Part shown: piece by piece, positions 34,299-46,037 of the stretch
Layout of the letters: every line of letters begins with the position of its first letter
How positions within the stretch are numbered: the first letter of the stretch is position 1
NCBI GenBank assembly: GCA_003508835.1
Contig: PUFA01000003.1
Location: 13,431,501-13,495,500 of the forward strand
Direction: 5' to 3'
DNA length: 64,000 bases
Origin: Eonycteris spelaea
Taxonomy: Eukaryota > Chordata > Mammalia > Chiroptera > Pteropodidae
Position numbers and translations under genes: made by a program
The notes under the pieces: model-generated
Told to the model about the DNA's origin: nothing
What the model saw: only the letters and a program-made list of their open reading frames with translations
Database searches by the model: none

Positions 34299-35869
34299 TT
34301 ATATGTTTTTAGAAAATTGAAATGACAGAAGTATTCAAGGTCAAATTATGTTCGACTTACATTATTAATGTATTGTTTCAAATATTAGAGGCTAGAATGT
34401 TATGCATGCTGGTCCTCACCACTAAATCACAAAGGCAGGAAGAGTTACTGGTGAATAGAATTATGGACATGAGCTTTGGTTTACATGTGGCACAGCCGAA
34501 GTTAATAAATGGAGAAAGGGGTGCATCTTGTCATTTATAAATCATTTAGTTAATACAATTCTTTCATTATTGTATCAAATGCATACCAGATCACAGCACT
34601 TCTGTGTTACAACATTCACACTAAAGTAACCATGTAGCTATTAAATGTGCTTATGTTCATCTTTACAAGGAACTAGGCTATGCGTGTGGTGGGGGAGGGG
34701 GGTATGGTGGTAAATCTTGATTTCTAAAATTTTCATTTACATAAACTTGAATTTACCCCAAAACAAACAAAGCTAAACCTTATTGTGCAGCATCTTAGAT
34801 TGTTAATCTTATTGGCAAGAAAAGGAGCCATGAAAATTTAAAACAATCTTGGGGAAAATATGGAGCTTGAAAATTATCAAGCTGGTCTGTGGCTCAAAGC
34901 AGAGGAAGACAATATAAGCAGAGCTTCTGTCAGATTATATCTTCCACTCCACAGAACATGTTGTTTATTTCAATTTTTTGAAGTAAATCATGGAGAAATT
35001 GTCAAATATGCCATTTGCCTTCATCTTGTAACAGTATAAAACTATTGTGAGCTCAGATGGTTTCTATTCATATGCTTTAGTCCCCACTATGAATGTCCTA
35101 GTAGAAAAATATCAATTTCCTTTTGAAAAAGATGCTTTACTGGAAGGAGGTGGAATTCTACTGGAATTGTCTTAGAAACGTATTTCTTTTTATCGATTTC
35201 TCTGCAGGCAGAAAATCCAGAGACGCTATTTGGGCATTTCTGTTCAGAAGATCTTAATGGTGTTCTTTGACACAGATCTACACTCATTTTGCAAAGTGAG
35301 ATGTGAGAATTCTTACTCTATTTGCTAACAGTTATCTTATTTTTTATGACTACTGGACTTACCCAGATAGAATTCATCAAAATTTGCTGTCATTAAAGGT
35401 AAGGTTAACATTGGTCGACTATCTATGGTGACTTATCAGTTTGTATGTCAAATATCATATAAAATTTTTCTTCTTTATTGAGGTAAATTTTAAGATAATC
35501 AAAATTTATTTTTCGTGTACTTGCATCTGATCTTTTATTTGTATAATTTTGTTATATGCCTTTATTTTTAAAAAATGATAATTTAAAAAAATAAAATTGA
35601 TAGTGAGAACATATATGTATGAAAACAAAACTAAAAAAAGATACTATTTTGACATAAAATAAACATCAGAGTTCATACTCATACACCATAAATACTGATA
35701 TGTATTTATAATTTTTAAATAAATGAATAAATGGGAAATAAAGGCAGTTCTTTTTTATAGTTGAATTCCATACATAATTGTAAAATGAAAGAAGAAAATA
35801 GACTATTATCACAAGATAAAAAGCACAGTAAAAAATTGTTATAGACAAGTTCCACTAAAGAATCCTAAA
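34295..35869. other. Unassigned interval, with a possible L1 tail
   Basis: No gene. A G-rich patch lies at 34689-34710. The stretch 35465-35560 ('tttattgaggtaaattttaa') could be an antisense L1 3' end, but too little is visible to call it. Confidence 0.35.
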
Positions 35870-36450
35870 GTTAGTGGATAAAAGTTTAAGGTGAAAGGAT
35901 ATACACATTTTCAAAGTATTTCTTCCAATGTATTTATTAACTATAGTAAGAAAAAGGGTAACTTTACAGTAGAGAATCTCAGAAGACATCACCTTAATTA
36001 AGTGATCATGGTTGGCATCACCAGTAATAAGAGATAACGACACCATGAACTTCTCTAATACTATATATTAACAAAGACACAACATGTCTGAGATATTGCT
36101 ACTAAAAATGCATGACCTCATCACAATTATGATAAAACATCAGATAAACCCAATTTGAGGGACATTATACAAAATAACTTTTGGTACTCTTTGAAAGTGT
36201 TAAGATTACAAAAGACTGAGGAACAACTACAGATTGGAGGAGACCAAGGAGTAGTATTGATAAATGTGATGTGGGATCCTGGACAGACTTTGGGCCAGAG
36301 AAAGAACAGTAGTGAAAAAACTGGTAAAATTTAAAAGGGTTGTGATTTACACCAATTCTCATCTCCTGATTTTGAGAATTGTGCAATGGTTCTGTAAAAT
36401 GTTTATATTAGGGGAAGCTATGGAGGAGTATATTGGAACTCTGTAATCCT
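35870..36450 (+). repeat. Old LINE-1 (L1M) 3'UTR, sense
   Basis: A clear series: 'gaagacatcaccttaattaa', 'aagtgatcatggttggcatc', 'taagagataacgacaccatg', 'aaaatgcatgacctcatcac', 'atttgagggacattatacaa', 'gggatcctggacagactttg' and 'cctgattttgagaattgtgc'. It is the sense counterpart of the antisense copy at 17990-18960. Minus-strand frames here are artefacts. Confidence 0.82.
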
Positions 36451-36535
36451 TTGTGACAGTTCTTAAATTTAAAGTAGTTCTAAAATCTTATGTTTATTTG
36501 AACTAAACTTTCAGTGAAAACAGTTTAACATTGTG
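36451..36535. other. Short spacer before the TG microsatellite
   Basis: Nothing recognised; may be the end of the L1 3'UTR. Confidence 0.35.

Positions 36536-36575
<40 letters not shown>
36536..36575. repeat. (TG)n dinucleotide microsatellite
   Basis: About 19-20 uninterrupted TG units. Confidence 0.97.
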
Positions 36576-36577
<2 letters not shown>

Positions 36578-36969
36578 TACCATAAACCATTTACTAGCGG
36601 ATAATATACATTTGTTTTCATTTTATTGAGGAAGTTCTTATCTTTCATTAGACTTTGGAAGTTCATCCCAAGTATTAAAAATCACTTCTCTAAAGATTTA
36701 AGATAGCTATATTCCTTGTTTGACTTTACAAAACAACTTTACATATTCCCTCATACCTCCTCTTTCTCAGTGCCTTAGCTTTCCTCAAGTAATTTCCCAT
36801 GTCTGGCCTTGTAAAATATTGAAACTAGCCCAAGGAACAAACTCAGTCAAGTTCTGTTTTATTTTTTATATTGACCAGAACAAAAGCCTAACATAATACG
36901 TGCCCTGAGAGAAGACCATGGATACAGAGGAAATGTTTTTAGTGTTACAAAGCAGGAAAACTATCAATT
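36576..36969. other. Unassigned interval
   Basis: No gene or clear repeat. Confidence 0.35.
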
Positions 36970-36974
36970 ACAAC

Positions 36975-37185
36975 TCTTAACTTACAGTGTTGGCTCTGCC
37001 TCTAATTTGCCATTCAACCAGCAAACCCTTAGGCCTTTCTACTTTACTACCTCACTGCCAATATCTTGTAACTCTCCAAAGTTGCAGTTTCCCATCTATG
37101 AAGCAGGAATAACACCTCGTATGAACACCACACAAGAGATGAGGAAAGTAGTGCAGTGCCTGGTAGTACTGAGTGATACGTAAGA
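36975..37185 (+). repeat. MIR SINE, sense, diverged
   Basis: 'gttggctctgcctctaattt' near 36989, then 'tttcccatctatgaagcagg' near 37087 and 'gcagtgcctggtagtactga' near 37153. This is the MIR order, with extra or rearranged bases between. Confidence 0.6.
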
Positions 37186-37609
37186 GCTATCTACATTTCC
37201 ATTTGGTATTCTTAAAGATAAACCAAGACAGATAAAATCAAAGCTGGGAAGACTTTCTCACTGGTCTTCGGGGACATTTGGCAATGCTTAGTTGACTGCT
37301 AGGGGACAAGTCAAAGGGACATGTCAAAGATGGAGAGTTTCTGTGGCTGACCAGTTTGTAGAACAAGTGGGGTGAATTAGATGTTTTTATTTGATCAAAC
37401 TGTCATAATAATTCTTATGAAGTGGCTGCCATGCCAGGCAGTATCTCAGCCACTCTCCTCACTCTACCTTTTGGTCATTTTCTCTACCATAATCAAGAGA
37501 TTCTGATTTAAGCTACTCTGTCATTGTCACTAGGCCACTATCACTGAATCTATTGAGTGTCATCATAGACATTATCCTTAAAGATTTTATCTTTATAGTC
37601 TATTTTATT
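37186..37609. other. Unassigned interval next to the ERV remnant
   Basis: If the provirus once continued downstream, env would have lain here on the minus strand, but I cannot recognise it. Confidence 0.3.
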
Positions 37610-38260
37610 TTTTTCTGGTCAAATGTTGCATGATCATCTGTCGCGTGGTCTATTGATATTGCAGCTGCCCTATAGCATTTAACACCTTGGAAATGACACA
37701 CTTGATGACTGATATGTGCCTTTCCAGCAAGATTTAAGAGCAGTCTTTCTTTGATGTCTTTTCCAGTAAACAAAATCTCTCTCATTTGAAGATTGCAAGG
37801 AAGCTATTTAGGATGATATTGTGAATGGGTAGTTTTGACCTGCTATTGATACTTTAGTATAATACCTGAGTTCTTGCATTATGTTTGCCATCTCTGCAGG
37901 TATTAAAGCCAAATCTAGGATGGGAAGCAAAAATCTATATTCATCTGTTTTCCAGTCACAAATTAATAGGGAGATAACTGACTTGGCCCCAAAGGGGTGG
38001 ACTGGATGCCAAAATAATTAGGGGACTTGCTTTTGGCCAGAGGAAATCAAGAGTTTTTGAGAATTTTGCTAGCCTCGGCTTAACAATGTCATTGCTTCTT
38101 TCAGTTTTTCTAGAAAATCGTGGGTGGTAAAGACTGTTGTTTTCTAGTAAGAGGTAACACTTTACAGATTTATTCTATAATAGCTCATGAATAAAGTTTG
38201 CCTCCATTAGTTGATATAAAAATTTGTCTTTTTCAAGTTGGAAACACAAAAGTAGTTTTT
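37610..38260 (-). pseudogene. Class I (gammaretrovirus-like) ERV pol remnant, integrase region
   Basis: Conceptual minus-strand translation shows two integrase landmarks. At about 37985-38130 is the region around the catalytic glutamate (codon 38102-38100) followed by a lysine-rich stretch and a WPKA-type motif. At about 37712-37780 is the C-terminal domain start, including the residues DFVYWKRHQRKTAL and a WKG motif. The spacing, about 107 codons, is near that of the family. The two blocks are in different frames and stop codons lie between and around them, so a frameshift and nonsense changes have destroyed the gene. The upstream catalytic aspartates are not recognisable. It is an old, inert endogenous copy. 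Confidence 0.72.
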
Positions 38261-39064
38261 TGGGATTTGTTTTCCTTTTTTTCTTTTATTTATTCTATTT
38301 TTTATTTTTTAGCAATGGTGAGGGCTATAGATTTTTAGCAAGGAAATATTCAGCATCTCCATATCTTGGCATTTGAGGAGCTTACTACATGCAAATTAAT
38401 TGGTAAAGGGTAAAGGCCAGGTAAGCCAGAGCTGTAGATCCGAGGAAGATCTAAATTTTTCACTGACAGCTGTCTGTCTTCCAGAGGCTTAGGAAACTTC
38501 CAAATAATAGCTCTTAATTATTCCTAGGACCAAGGTTTAAATTCAATTGTGGAGGACATTCTAGGCTCATGAACTGAGTGGATTTATAAAGGAGAATTGG
38601 ACAGATAGACATGGAAGGAAGCTTGTGAGAGGGAAAGGTTTAGGTGACAGAGAAATAAAAGGTCAGCCTGAAGAGTTAAAGGTATAGTGAGTTAAAGGTA
38701 TAGTACAGGTTAAGGGAGTGTGGGGTACACAGGAAGGTGTGGTTTTAATGGAGGAAAGCTGTTCTTTAGTATTAGCAAAATAATTTTTTAGAGAAGCTAA
38801 TTGGGAGTCAGAATTTCACTTAGAAGCTTTGATATATCAATTAAAAATATAGCCTAAACAATTTTGTTCCCCCTAAGGTATCTCAAAAATTAGTAATTTT
38901 TCCTAAATCAAATGCCTCTCAAAGCGGCACTGGAGACCCACTTCTCTGGCATTCTCCAAATGGCATTGGTAAAATTCTTCCATTTAGAGAGAAAGGCACA
39001 AGAATACATATAGAAAGCAGATTTTTCTCAGAGGTGGAGGAGGTTTAGAATAAGGAGAGCCCCT
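38261..39064 (-). mobile_element. Probable internal ERV remnant between pol and a 5' LTR
   Basis: It lies between the integrase remnant and the LTR-like segment. A proline-rich conceptual stretch near 38650-38760 would fit a gag remnant, but similarity is too weak to claim. If correct, most of gag and the front of pol are deleted. A 16-bp tandem duplication (38673-38704) lies inside. Confidence 0.35.
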
Positions 39065-39960
39065 GGGAGATGTCACAGTCAATTGGTTGCATCTGAACAC
39101 AAATTTGTACCCCCCATCCCATCCCTACCAGTGGAAAATCAAAGAGAATGCTTTCTGTGTATAATACCAAGCTCTCATGATGAGCAGCTAGGAGGAAAAG
39201 GACTCTCATCCAGTTTTTGGTGACCAATGGCAAAGTTTATTGCCCTCAGAGGTTACGTGTCTGGAGAAAGCCACGAACTCCTCATTGGGAGGCTGGCTGG
39301 AACAGCAGACTCATGCCTTGAGACTCTTCTCCTTATGACTAAACAACGTTTAAAGGCTCAATCAAAGGCAAATCACCAGGGTCAAACCAGAAAAGGAAAT
39401 TTCGAACAAATGCAAATACCCAGAAAGAAAGAAATTAATAAAACAGCAGAACTCTTAGGCAAAGAGTAAACCCAATAAAGAAAACTGGCTGTTTTGAGCA
39501 ACTGAAGGGGCAGTTGCAGCTCAAGGGGCCTGGGTGAGTGCCGGTCCTGCTCAAATCCAAGTAAGGCATCTAGATAACTGTCAAAGACAAATCAGATCAA
39601 TGACAACATTAACAAAAGCTGTTTGTTCATAACCTTACTGCCAGAGTACTTGTCTTCCATCACTTTTTTTTTTTTCCAGTAGGAGTTCAAAGATATTAGA
39701 AGGGAGGGTTAGTTTTACAGACAAAAAGAGGAAATACTGACAGTCTCTGATTCACGAGTGGAATTTTTACAAGAGGGATGTTTTGATTGTTTTTAGGAAC
39801 ATGTGGTTGTCGTTGGTTAGCTGTAAAAGGCAAATGAGCAGTTTGAGGATATTTCAAAAGAAGAAAGATTGTTTAATATCGGACAGAGGGTTTTCTGTGG
39901 CCAACCACTTCCTGGAGAAAGTAGGGGTCGGCTGGGTGCTTCTTTATACTGTCATAATTG
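39065..39960 (-). mobile_element. LTR-like segment, antisense, possible 5' LTR of the ERV
   Basis: On the minus strand a poly(A) signal AATAAA lies at about 39236-39241, followed by a U5-like stretch at lower coordinates. The U3-like part at higher coordinates includes a T12 run (39665-39676). Its order and strand fit a 5' LTR for the pol remnant at 37610-38260. Ends, primer-binding site and duplications are not established. A plus-strand frame of 88 codons (39783-40049) is not considered coding. Confidence 0.4.
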
Positions 39961-40287
39961 TTTTTATGGTGTCTGTGATGTCGAGTAGTTTCTCAATATC
40001 CTATTACTATAATTTTACATATAGTTACAGAGGAGAAGTCAATATTTAAACCTTGATTCCTTCATTGAGGATAATTAGAACACACAGATTTCTCCTTTGG
40101 GCTATATCCTTTTATCAGTCTGATGTACTTGTCACATCCTCTCTAAAGTCTTCCTTTGGATTAGCTTTTATATAAAACAAAGATGCTAATCTGCATTTCA
40201 GGACAGCTGATTAGATTTTTGCCTATATCCTAGGAGTTTGTATAGACTTTTCAAGGAACAGTATTACTAAGTTCTAAGAAATCCAGT
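39961..40287. other. Unassigned interval
   Basis: No gene or recognisable repeat. Confidence 0.35.
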
Positions 40288-40435
40288 GTCCACAGCTACT
40301 TGTCTGGACGCTTTCCAGATTCTTTCCAATTAAAATGAACCTGATCATAAATAAGAGACTACGCCTTGCTAATGTGCTCACTAAATACTCTACCTTAAAA
40401 TGATGTACTCTGGAGGCTATATTTCTTGGATAGCA
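40288..40435. repeat. Unnamed interspersed repeat, copy A
   Basis: About 148 bp that aligns with 44249-44396 on the same strand. The best-shared core is 'cctgatcataaataagaga', with 'ccaattaaaa' before it and 'cttaaaat(g/a)atgta' after it. I cannot name the family. No open frame of interest. Confidence 0.6.
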
Positions 40436-40999
40436 TATGCCTTTCCTGAATGATGAAGCCCCCAAGTATAATGTCAGAGCATGATTTATTCATAATATTA
40501 TTTTACATTTATTATCATTTCATAAATCTTTTTTTTCTTTTTTCTAAATAAACCAAGACTTCTTTAAACCATTTTCTTCACATTGTGTAACATAATGCCA
40601 CCTAACTTTGGCAAAGAACCATGTATAGGGAGAAAAATAATGTTACTTGGACTTTTTTGTTACTTTTTTTCTCCCACATTAACTTGATGTGATAATTATC
40701 CTTTTTCTCCTTATTCAACCTGACAAAAAGAAATTATTACCTTTAAGATTACTTTTTTTAAAAAAATATTCAACTACATCATGCTTTTTACATCTTCGAG
40801 GTTAAATTCTATTTTTCTGTTCTATCTGAGAACTAAGTTTCTATAACCAAGATTGAAGAAGAATTGGACTCTGTGAGAGGATTTCAGAGAACCCTGAATA
40901 TCTAATTGCTAGTATTTCATTCCTTTAACTTATAGTTTTGTTTCCTTTTAAAATATGAATGCACTTAGAGACATTAATGGTTTAGAGAAAATATAACAT
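40436..40999. other. Unassigned interval
   Basis: T-rich and A-rich stretches; no gene or repeat recognised. Confidence 0.35.
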
Positions 41000-41222
41000 C
41001 ATAGTTAAGGAATATACTCTGCAGCCACATGGTCTGGGAACATGCCCCACCTTCTCTTTGTATTAGTAAAACTTTATTCAGTGTCTCTCTAAGTTTTCCT
41101 GCAAAGAGGGGGCACAAATTTTTGTCTACATGACAGAATGGTCGTGCTAATTAATATATGTAATTATGAATAATTTATATAAATTTCTTAGAATAGTGGC
41201 TAACACACTGTAAGTGTTTATG
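41000..41222 (+). repeat. MIR SINE, sense, near full length
   Basis: From 'atagttaaggaatatactct' through 'gcagccacatggtctgggaa', 'attcagtgtctctctaagtt' and 'atttcttagaatagtggcta' to 'acactgtaagtgtttatgg'. All MIR landmarks are present in order over about 220 bp. Confidence 0.8.
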
Positions 41223-41289
41223 GTAGACATGAATGCCATTCACTAGAATTTCTAGTTTCCCTTCTTTCAGCATAAACAATTGACTGTAC

Positions 41290-41605
41290 TACCTCTTCTT
41301 GAATTTAGGTATGCTTTATAACTTTCTTGGTTGATAAAATATGTGCTCAAGTGATATGCATCTTTTAAAAGCAGACATATTTTCAGTCAATGCATTAATC
41401 TCTCTCTTTATAGCAATCATTGAAATATATGGTGGTACATTCTATGCCATAAGATCAAAGTGGCCTGCAATGCTGAGTCAGGTTCTGGAGGTTGGCTACC
41501 CTGAAGAGTTAGTTACACAGTCCCACAGCAAACTAGGAGTGATGAAGATTTTTTTAAGCTAGGGCACTAAGATTTTAGAACTATTATCACAGCATAACCT
41601 AGACT
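41290..41605 (+). mobile_element. Ancient LTR-like repeat, sense
   Basis: 'ttggttgataaaatatgtgc' near 41327 and the closing 'gggcactaagattttagaac' then 'acagcataacctagactatc' are the typical end of an old MaLR/ERVL-type LTR. The subfamily is unknown. The 73-codon frame at 41341-41562 lies wholly within it. Confidence 0.55.
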
Positions 41606-42934
41606 ATCATAACTATTAATCTAATAAATGTAAGCTACTATTTTTATTTACACAGGGAGTTTTGAAAGGAGAGAGCAAACAGAAAAGGAAGGACTTATGA
41701 ATAAGAAGAGATAACAAAAGGAAAATTAAAAGTATTTGGCCTTCAAATATGAATTTCTTTGATATCAATATGGTTTCTAGTGCTTGCTCCATTTCTTTTC
41801 TTTTCAAATGATGTCACTCAATTATTAATCAATCCTTCAATCTACAGAACTATTGGTTATGTTAAATGCATTAAGCATTTTATTCTGTCCTTGTCGATTA
41901 TAAATTTCTCCTCTAATGTTCACTAAATCTCCCTTTTCCATTAGGTTACTCTACTGTTTCTTCCCTTTTTCTTCTTCTGGTCTTTCAATCATTCCCTGAT
42001 TTGAAATTTACAACATCATATCTTACAAATTTGTATTTTAGGGAAATTTAAATTTAATTTAATTTCTAAGTGAATAAAATAATGTTCCACTTCCAAACAG
42101 TAATTGTTCACTGCAAACAATAAGACAAATTCCACACTACTTAACCTGTTATACAGGTCTTTCAAAATCAGACTTCCAGCTTGCCTTTCAAAACTTATTT
42201 CCTTACATCCATTGAAGTTTTCTCACTTGAACTCACAACTCTAGTCACAACAATCCTACCAATGATAGCCAACTTATATTCCATTTTGTGGTATCATTTG
42301 TTTTAATGTCTTGTGTTGTCATGTATTTAATTTTACTACCTTTCTGAATAAACCATATTAGTATATCACTTCACATATTTTATCATGCCTAGCATAATTC
42401 CTTATAGTCAGGTTTTTAAAATTTATAAACATACACCATATATTAATTAAATAAATAAATATGTTAATTAATAAATGATAGAATTAATGGATTTAAAAAT
42501 GTTCCATTACGTCTTCTAACCACAATAAAACAATTCCGACCCAGCATTATCAAATTCTCTCCCTATTTGAAATTTACATTATTTTTTAAAATAGGAATGC
42601 TTGTGGGCAATGTTTAAATGAAAGAAACTGCTGAAATGACCTAAGGAAGGGAGTCTAATAAGTAAAAATTATTGTCTCAAATACTACTACAATATAAGGG
42701 AAGATACAGTTTCTTAAATTTCAACCCCTAAAGTCATAGTGATTCAAACCAAGCTCTGCTAATTGATCCACTGGTCAAATGCTTGCATGTACAGCAGCCT
42801 GGCTCATAAGCAGTGTGGCACATAAGGGTCTTTTTTTCAGGCCTGCATTCTCATACTGATACAAACTTTTTCTCAATTGCTTTTCCTTAATTTATACTAT
42901 GACTTATATTTGACAAAGCCAATAATTCATTTGA
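41606..42934. other. Unassigned interval with a possible L2 fragment
   Basis: No gene. The part 42130-42400 is compatible with a strongly diverged sense L2, without a firm match. AT-rich repeats of TTAAT type lie near 42440-42480. Confidence 0.35.
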
Positions 42935-43035
42935 TTTAAAATAGCCCTGAGTAACTAACAGAGAATAATTTATCCCCATTTTACAGATCAGGAAATAGAT
43001 ACAGATCAAATCCACTTATCTGAAGATCCACAGGC
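42935..43035 (-). repeat. MIR SINE fragment, antisense
   Basis: 'tatccccattttacagatca' then 'ggaaatagatacagatcaaa' is the antisense MIR central part. Confidence 0.65.
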
Positions 43036-44248
43036 AATATCCACTGAATATTTTAATGGTTACAAGCATTGTCCTGAAGCAAGCCCATTATTTTTTTCGA
43101 ATTATTATTCTGCCTGAGTTTTCATGAGAAATCTTATCCGTTTCAGGGCCAAAGGGGAAGATTTGGATAAAGGAAGAGCAAAACTAGGAATAAAGGCTTC
43201 CATCATGACTCATTATTCTACTATTTTAGAAATTAACAGAAGGAAAGGTAAAAATTTTAAGTATTTTGTTGTATGATTGTATTACTTTGGGTTTATTTGT
43301 GGAAAATGTTTAAATTTCAGCTATTGGCCACAAAGAGAACCACCATGACTGCCTCCTACCTCATAATGAACCAATGTACACTCATTGAATAGCTGGAGCA
43401 AGACAGAATGAGGAAGGCAATTCTGTTCCATAAAAAGTGATGTAACAAAATCTAAAGACATTTGTGAATAATCTTTTTTCTTTGAGCCAATCATAGAACT
43501 GTTCCTCTCTATTAGCCCATGTAATTGAGAGTTGAATGTACATGGAAAAGTGACTATTTCAACACTGAAATTCATATTTCTCAAGTTACATTGTTTTTGG
43601 AATAGAATAAAATGTAGTCACCAAATATGTATAATAAAAACATGTATATGTATAATAATAAAAACAGTCAAACACCAATCAGATTTAATGACCTAATTGG
43701 ACCTTCCAGAAATCTCTCAATCCAAAGTATTTGCTCACTGCTTTCAAAAGCACATTGAGGAACTGGAAGTGACCTGTCCATTGTGGTATTATAGATTAAA
43801 GGAGAAAATATTTTATTTTGAACATGTTCTACAAATGCAAATGTTTGACAAAAACATTTAAAAATATTTATGATTAAAAAAAATTTATCTCTCCTTATCT
43901 GTCCTCTAACCTTCAGGTTATGAGACTTCAACTTCTTGTTTTTTATTTATTCAAAAACTAGGTTACCATTCTTTCAGTCAAGTACCTTGTGGGCAAAAAC
44001 AATAACAACTCTCATAATGCATGAAAATAATTAATTATAATTTAGTCAAGAGAACTACTCTGTAAATAAAGATTATTCCACAACTTTCGAATTCACAGAG
44101 ATTTATTTATATTTTCTTGATTTAATTGGCAAGTTCTACAGTGCTTCAAAAGTTTGAAAATGAAAGGGAAAAAAGGCAACAGCTCAAGAATGATTTTGCA
44201 TAACTTCACACAACAAGCAGGTGTTTGTAACATCAATTTACAACAGGG
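43036..44248. other. Unassigned interval
   Basis: No gene or recognised repeat. Two minus-strand frames of 87 codons (43321-43584, 43668-43931) have no recognised domain, no splice context that I can support, and ordinary AT-rich composition. Confidence 0.35.
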
Positions 44249-44396
44249 ACCACAGTACCCACCTAGTTTGGATGACTTCCAACCCATTTCCAATTAAAAC
44301 TTACCTGATCATAAATAAGAGATAAAAGCTTGCTAACCAGTATAGTAAATAATAGATCTTAAAATAATGTATTTGAGGGCTATGTTTACACACAGC
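44249..44396. repeat. Unnamed interspersed repeat, copy B
   Basis: The partner of copy A at 40288-40435, same strand, about 4 kb away. Flanking sequences differ, so the shared part looks like a dispersed repeat and not part of a long segmental duplication. Confidence 0.6.
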
Positions 44397-44880
44397 AAAT
44401 TAATTCCCTTGAGGTTGAGAAAGTGTTAGAAGGGGAATTGAGGTCAGGATTCCCAGGGAGCCAATAGAATATTGTCTTTTTCAGCATTGACTCTTATATT
44501 TTACAATGTGAACTACTGCATCGCTAGGAGGTTTACGATATGGGCTGTGCCTGCCAGACACTGCAATGAGGTGGCTATTTTTCAGCTCCCAGAAAGGTTC
44601 AATAAACATAGTTGCCTGGCAATAAACTAGTTTAGAATAGACAGCATGAAATATCGTGGTCAAATTGGGCAGGAGGCCTGAACATATTGATTGCTATAGA
44701 CCAGGGGTCCTCATATTTTTGATCCCCTTTTCAAAACCCTAGAGAAGAAATCTATGGAAAAACTTGCCTTCTCCCAAATATTGGAAAATAAAAGTTTTGG
44801 AAATTGAATGAACAATGAGCATCAGAAGGAAGGAGCAGAAAGAAAGGGAGATCTTGGAACATCCACATCTTTCCCTTTTT
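44397..44880. other. Unassigned interval
   Basis: No gene. A short hAT-like start 'accaggggtcctcat' at 44701-44715 has no recognisable partner end. Confidence 0.35.
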
Positions 44881-45290
44881 GGTAGAATTGTGTCCCCCGA
44901 ACAACAACAAAAAATTGAAAGCTCAATCCCAGTACCTGTGAATGTAACCATATTTGAAAATAGGGTCTTTGCAGAAGTAATCAAAATAAGATGAGGACAA
45001 TAGGGTGAGTCCTAATCCAATCTGATTGGTGTGTTTATAAGAAGAGGGAAATTTGGACAGGACCGAAGGGAAGATACCTATGTGCCACAAGCAAAGGAGT
45101 GCCTGTGGCTACCAAAAGCTGGAAGAGGGAAGGAAGGATCATCCCTTAGAGACATTGAGAGAGCATGGCCTTGCTAACACCCTAATTTCTGACTTCCAGC
45201 CTCTAGTACTGTGAGATAATAAATTTATGGCACTTTAAGCACTTAATTTGTGTTATGTTGTTATGGCAGCCTTAGGAAACTAATACCATA
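44881..45290 (+). mobile_element. MLT1-like (MaLR) LTR, sense, near full length
   Basis: It begins 'ggtagaattgtgtcccccga' and continues 'agtacctgtgaatgtaacca', 'gggtctttgcagaagtaatc', 'cttccagcctctagtactgt', 'agataataaatttatggcac' (poly(A) signal AATAAA) and ends 'aggaaactaatacc'. It is complete in layout. The similar but truncated copy is at 9262-9595. Confidence 0.75.
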
Positions 45291-45529
45291 TAATAGTCTA
45301 TAGATTTTAGAAAGACTGGTGCCAACACCACCCTACTTAACTAAAAGTTTCAAACTAGATTTCTAACTATGTAAGACTTGGATCACATGGTGACGCTACT
45401 TTAGAAACATTGGAACAATAGGTCACCATCAAACAACATTCCAGCACTGATGTTTTATTGAAAGAGTTGCTCTTTCATCTTTTCCCAATAAGTCTTGACA
45501 ATCGAAAGCAAAGAATTTAATTCTCCTGT
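45291..45529. other. Short unassigned spacer
   Basis: Nothing recognised. Confidence 0.35.
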
Positions 45530-45985
45530 ATCAGTCAGAGTGCTATCTTGGAAACGTAAACCTCTATGTGTTTCAAATCAAGGGAATTTAATACAAGAAA
45601 CATGTTACACAGAGCAATGTGTTAGAAGAGTTAAAGTATAAATCAAAGGACAGTGAGGAAATCCAGAAATTAGTAACAGTGCAAAACTGCTACTAACTCT
45701 ATGCCTGAAGGGACAATTGAAGGCATAGTGTTATTGAAGCTCGGGCTACCTAGTTAAGTACAGAGATCCTACCTAGTAAGAGCTGGAGCCATGAAAAGAG
45801 TACAAAAGAATAGAGATACACTGAATGCTTCCTTCTTCCCAGCTGTCCATCTCTGGCCAATGCCTCCTGTTAGCCAAACCTACCCAGCGTACAGCTGAGT
45901 TTGGAAAATGCAGTATGCAGTAGCAGACCCCATGATAAAAATGAAACAGAGAAAAGCAGGGAATGAATATGAAAGCAAGCAGGTA
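45530..45985 (-). mobile_element. Ancient LTR-like repeat, antisense
   Basis: It starts 'gtatcagtcagagtgctatc', the antisense of an LTR terminus ending in ctgatac. It continues 'ggaatttaatacaagaaaca', 'ctatgcctgaagggacaatt' and 'gagctggagccatgaaaaga'. I recognise the pattern as an old mammalian LTR but cannot give a subfamily. The 110-codon frame (45880-46212) only partly overlaps it and is not a gene. Confidence 0.5.
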
Positions 45986-46037
45986 ATGAAGGTTGCATTC
46001 CCTCTTCCATAAAACTTTTGCTGGCTATTTATGTTCC

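Noticed and set aside
44701..44760. hAT-like element start (accaggggtcctcat)
   Set aside because: No matching end or interior could be found, so it may be chance.
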